From assembly GCA_023301645.1 (NCBI GenBank), contig JALZUH010000091.1, positions 1 through 8,192 of the forward strand: DNA of 8,192 nucleotides, given 5' to 3'. The translations under genes were made by a program, and so were the position numbers. Origin of the DNA: Akkermansiaceae bacterium (GTDB taxonomy: Bacteria > Verrucomicrobiota > Verrucomicrobiia > Verrucomicrobiales > Akkermansiaceae). Below the pieces are notes generated by a model that saw only the letters and a program-made list of their open reading frames with translations, was not told the DNA's origin and ran no database searches. This document shows positions 6,064 to 8,192 of this stretch, piece by piece (the first letter of the stretch is position 1; every line of letters begins with the position of its first letter).

Positions 6064-7422
6064 ATGCGAATCATGAATACAAATCAATTTAATCAGCTAA
6101 GAGCTTCATCATTGAAGCGTTCATTGTTTAGTGCTGCCGCTGCGGTAGTTTTTGCCTCTAGTGCCTCGGCGAGTGCAGGGGGAGATGCTCCTGCCATCAA
6201 CAGTGGTGATACCGCATGGATGCTAGTGGCTTCTTTACTCGTATTACTCATGACGTTGCCGGGTTTGGCTTTGTTTTACGGTGGACTTGTGCGGGCGAAG
6301 AATGTGCTGAGTATTTTAGTGCAGTGCTTTGCCATGGCTGGAGTGATGAGCTTGCTTTGGGTGATTTATGGTTACTCATTAGCCACGACTGATGGTAACG
6401 CCTTTATCGGTGGTGCTGACCAGCTCATGCTCAAGGGGCTCACTGTAGATAGTATGTCTGGGTCGATTCCTGAGTCCGTTTTTGTGATGTTTCAGATGAC
6501 TTTTGCCATTATTACTCCGGCCCTTATTATCGGGGCTTTTGCCGAGCGTATTAAGTTTAGCGCGGTGCTTATTTTCAGTGTGATTTGGTTCACTATTTCC
6601 TACCTGCCTATTTGGCATATGGCTTGGAATACGACCGAAGAGATTGGTGGACTGTTCCATCGCTGGCATGTCATCGACTTCGCTGGTGGCACGGTCGTCC
6701 ATATTAATGCAGCAGTTGCAGGACTCGTGGGATGTATCATGGTGGGACCTCGCCGTGGATTTGGCAAAAAGCCACTTACACCACACCACGTGCCTTTTGT
6801 GCTGATTGGTGCTTCCCTGCTCTGGGTAGGATGGTTTGGTTTTAATGCTGGTAGCCAGCTTGCTGCTGATGGTGGTGCTGGTATGGTGGTGCTGGTCACA
6901 CAGATCGCGGCTGCCTCAGCGGTCGTGGTATGGCTCGCTGTCGAGCTAATCGTGCAGAAGAGGGCGACTGCCATTGGTGCCGCTACGGGTGCTGTTGCAG
7001 GTCTGGTCGCGATCACGCCAGCGGCTGGCTCAGTCGGTGTCATGGGGGCTTTGGTTATTGGAGCTCTTTCTAGTGTTTGCTGCTACTTCTTTGCTATTAA
7101 GGTAAAGTATTGGCTTAAGTATGACGACTCATTAGACGTATTTGGCGTTCACGGTATTGGTGCCATTGTAGGTGCAGTGCTTGCAGGTGTATTTTGCTTC
7201 GAGTCTCTGGGCGGAAGTGGCTCGAGTAACGGCTTAGCAATGGGGGCTCAGGTATGGGCTCAGACGAAGTCGATCCTTGTGACGGCTGGTTGGAGTGGTA
7301 TAGCTGCTTTGATCGCATTTAGTGTAGCGAAGTTTACCGTAGGGCTACGCATTGATGAGCGCGGTGAGGAGGAGGGCTTAGACCAGCAGAGCCATGGCGA
7401 GAGCGCATACAGCGACATTTAA
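6064..7422 (+). CDS. amtB: Ammonium transporter AmtB (Amt/MEP/Rh family)
   Basis: This inner-membrane trimeric channel takes up ammonium. The 452-residue protein is full length: a signal-peptide-like leader (about 13-38, ending SASASA) and then eleven predicted membrane segments as in the family. Aligned by eye with E. coli AmtB, the periplasmic gate phenylalanines are F143 and F147 (FQMTF), the binding-site tryptophan is W188, and the structural aspartate is D205 in DFAGGTVVH. The twin pore histidines are H213 and H363 (VFGVHGIG). GWFGFNAGS (256-264) is also conserved. The loop between F147 and H213 is five residues longer than in E. coli. The C-terminal tail (LRIDERGEEEGLDQQSHGESAY) has the conserved cytoplasmic form that meets PII/GlnK proteins, but no glnK lies before it or in the 770 bp after it. 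ATG at 6064 and ATG at 6073 are both possible starts; neither has a Shine-Dalgarno. Confidence 0.97.
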   Translation: MRIMNTNQFNQLRASSLKRSLFSAAAAVVFASSASASAGGDAPAINSGDTAWMLVASLLVLLMTLPGLALFYGGLVRAKNVLSILVQCFAMAGVMSLLWVIYGYSLATTDGNAFIGGADQLMLKGLTVDSMSGSIPESVFVMFQMTFAIITPALIIGAFAERIKFSAVLIFSVIWFTISYLPIWHMAWNTTEEIGGLFHRWHVIDFAGGTVVHINAAVAGLVGCIMVGPRRGFGKKPLTPHHVPFVLIGASLLWVGWFGFNAGSQLAADGGAGMVVLVTQIAAASAVVVWLAVELIVQKRATAIGAATGAVAGLVAITPAAGSVGVMGALVIGALSSVCCYFFAIKVKYWLKYDDSLDVFGVHGIGAIVGAVLAGVFCFESLGGSGSSNGLAMGAQVWAQTKSILVTAGWSGIAALIAFSVAKFTVGLRIDERGEEEGLDQQSHGESAYSDI

Positions 7423-7444
7423 ATACAAAAGCATGATTTTAAAA

Positions 7445-7474
7445 TGATCTCAGCCGACTCAAAGGCTGAGATTA
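7445..7474 (+). other. Hairpin downstream of amtB without a T tract
   Basis: ATCTCAGCC (7447-7455) pairs perfectly with GGCTGAGAT (7464-7472) around loop GACTCAAA. Two outer pairs, one of them a wobble, extend it to 11 bp. It starts 22 bp after the amtB stop and has no T run, so it is more likely a 3'-end stabilising hairpin than a terminator. It sits directly before the true terminator. Confidence 0.55.
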
Positions 7475-7482
7475 TCTAGATT

Positions 7483-7519
7483 AAACCGCGTCTTGACTTC
7501 TGTTAGGACGCGGTTTTTT
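7483..7519 (+). terminator. Rho-independent terminator of amtB
   Basis: AAACCGCGTC (7483-7492) pairs with GACGCGGTTT (7507-7516); two further inner pairs are possible. The GC-rich stem runs straight into six T (7514-7519). This is a canonical intrinsic terminator. It separates amtB from the peroxide-response genes. Confidence 0.93.
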
Positions 7520-7571
7520 GTGTCATAGTGTTAGGTTTAGCCAGCTGGTTAGATGGTCTTAATGTGTTAGG

Positions 7572-7589
7572 CTTGAATCAAGTTCTTGA
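7572..7589. promoter_or_regulatory. Putative operator: three alternating CTTGA half-sites before the perR-like gene
   Basis: The element reads CTTGA-A-TCAAG-TT-CTTGA. The left pair (7572-7582) and the right pair (7578-7589) are both perfect palindromes sharing the central half-site. It ends 32 bp before the ATG at 7622 and just upstream of a TATTAT (7599-7604) that could be the -10, so it would cover the -35 region. That suits autorepression by the Fur-family product. It does not match the B. subtilis PerR box or the E. coli Fur box. No CTTGA copy is visible in the 67 bp before the downstream katG-like gene. Confidence 0.45.
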
Positions 7590-7598
7590 CTGAGTCCA

Positions 7599-7604
7599 TA
7601 TTAT
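7599..7604 (+). promoter_or_regulatory. Candidate -10 element of the perR-like gene
   Basis: TATTAT matches five of six bases of the -10 consensus and would place the transcript start about 11 bp before the ATG. No good -35 is present at normal spacing, because that position lies in the CTTGA element. The short leader agrees with the lack of a Shine-Dalgarno. Confidence 0.35.
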
Positions 7605-7621
7605 GGGGTAATTCATAGACC

Positions 7622-8083
7622 ATGAGCGAGCACAATGATCTACTTCGTAAGTATGGGGTAGCTGTGACTGCGCAGCGGCTCTCTATTCTAGGGACGCTAT
7701 CGAGTCACCCGCATAGCACTGCGGTGCAGGTGGCCGATATTGTGCGCTCAGAGCTAGGCACGATTTCGCGCCAGGCGGTTTATGATTCCCTGGGCGTTCT
7801 GGCTCAAGGGGGGATTATTAGGCGTATTCAGCCTTCAGGATCAGCAGCCCTTTATGAATGCCGCGTGGGTGATAATCATCACCACGTTGTTTGTAGGAGC
7901 TGTGGTAAGACTGAGGATGTGGACTGTGCAGTAGGTCATACGCCGTGTCTTACAGCAAGTAATGATGCGGGCTTTATCATTGATGAGGCGGAGGTGATCT
8001 ACTGGGGATACTGTCCTGAGTGCCAATGCCAAGATACTGACGCGAAGACAAATACTCCCAATAATGACAGTCCCAAGAGCTAA
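7622..8083 (+). CDS. Fur-family transcriptional regulator, PerR-like
   Basis: This 153-residue protein is of normal length for a metal-dependent dimeric Fur-family repressor. The winged helix spans about 1-80 (VTAQRLSIL, then the recognition region SRQAVYDSLGVLAQGGIIRR). The dimerisation domain has the family HHH motif (86-88). The two structural zinc CxxC pairs are C91/C94 (CRSC) and C131/C134 (CPEC). With a constant offset of five residues these match the four zinc cysteines of B. subtilis PerR, and H86, H88 and D99 match its regulatory ligands H91, H93 and D104. H31 probably matches H37. At the PerR D85 position this protein has E79 or C80, so the sensing site may differ. C102, C109 and C136 are additional cysteines. 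Neighbour katG points to a peroxide-sensing role. The ATG at 7622 is the only sensible start; no Shine-Dalgarno is present. Confidence 0.93.
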   Translation: MSEHNDLLRKYGVAVTAQRLSILGTLSSHPHSTAVQVADIVRSELGTISRQAVYDSLGVLAQGGIIRRIQPSGSAALYECRVGDNHHHVVCRSCGKTEDVDCAVGHTPCLTASNDAGFIIDEAEVIYWGYCPECQCQDTDAKTNTPNNDSPKS

Positions 8084-8150
8084 GAACTGGACAGAATCAG
8101 TAACCAATACTTTCTAAAATAAGGAAAAAACAAACACACAATAAGAACAT

Positions 8151-8192
8151 ATGAACGACGGAACAAATAACGATATCAGCAAATGCCCAGTC
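8151..8192 (+). CDS. katG: Start of a probable catalase-peroxidase gene (KatG), cut by the window end
   Basis: Only 14 codons are visible: MNDGTNNDISKCPV. The short polar start followed by KCPV is typical of the extreme N-terminus of bifunctional catalase-peroxidases, which detoxify hydrogen peroxide. The position, 67 bp after a PerR-like regulator on the same strand with no terminator between, is a common arrangement for katG. None of the catalytic residues lies inside the window, so the call rests on these few residues and on context. An AAGGAAAA stretch (8121-8128) is too far from the ATG to be a standard ribosome binding site. Confidence 0.7.
   Translation, partial: MNDGTNNDISKCPV

Noticed and set aside
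6379..7043. Long minus-strand frames opposite amtB (136 and 147 codons)
   Set aside because: They lie antisense within a clearly conserved transporter gene and their translations are low-complexity with no family motif.
8109..8127. PerR box in front of the katG-like gene
   Set aside because: The AT-rich stretch CTTTCTAAAATAAGG lacks convincing dyad symmetry and does not match the CTTGA element upstream of the regulator.

Overview
The window reads as chromosomal DNA of a two-membrane bacterium with moderate GC. Clear Shine-Dalgarno motifs are missing in front of almost every gene, and several reading frames can open with TTG or GTG. Together with secreted and anchored proteins of no familiar family, this suggests a Verrucomicrobia/PVC-type genome. 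That placement is inference; no taxonomic marker gene is present.

Layout, left to right. Positions 1-189 hold no gene that I can support. A minus-strand gene for aminodeoxychorismate synthase component I (pabB; folate/PABA pathway) fills 190-1533/1539. A short divergent gap follows. Three plus-strand genes for envelope proteins come next: a single-pass membrane protein with TPR repeats (1646-2974), a secreted beta-rich protein (3180-4082), and a small exported N-acetylmuramoyl-L-alanine amidase with all catalytic residues (4175-4801). A type II tRNA-Tyr(GUA) lies at 4958-5043, followed by a very strong bidirectional terminator. Next is a short patch with three perfect 18-bp tandem repeats. 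This patch is the 3' flank of a minus-strand gene (5290-5910) that encodes only the C-terminal RecA-like half of a DEAD-box-type helicase, with a degraded motif VI and a lysine-rich tail.

Divergent from the helicase fragment is amtB (6064-7422), a full-length ammonium channel with conserved pore residues. It is followed by two hairpins, the second a canonical rho-independent terminator. The right end holds a PerR-like Fur-family regulator (7622-8083). At 8151 the first 14 codons of a gene that looks like katG (catalase-peroxidase) run off the window. A PerR-type regulator next to katG is a classic peroxide-stress unit. A palindromic element with three alternating CTTGA half-sites, upstream of the regulator, is the best operator candidate in the window.

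Most of the window is housekeeping. The items most worth a second look are the stand-alone helicase C-domain protein, the putative operator in front of the PerR-like gene, the unclassified envelope pair beside the amidase, and the small repeat patches. I found no CRISPR array, insertion sequence, phage gene or recognisable defence system.
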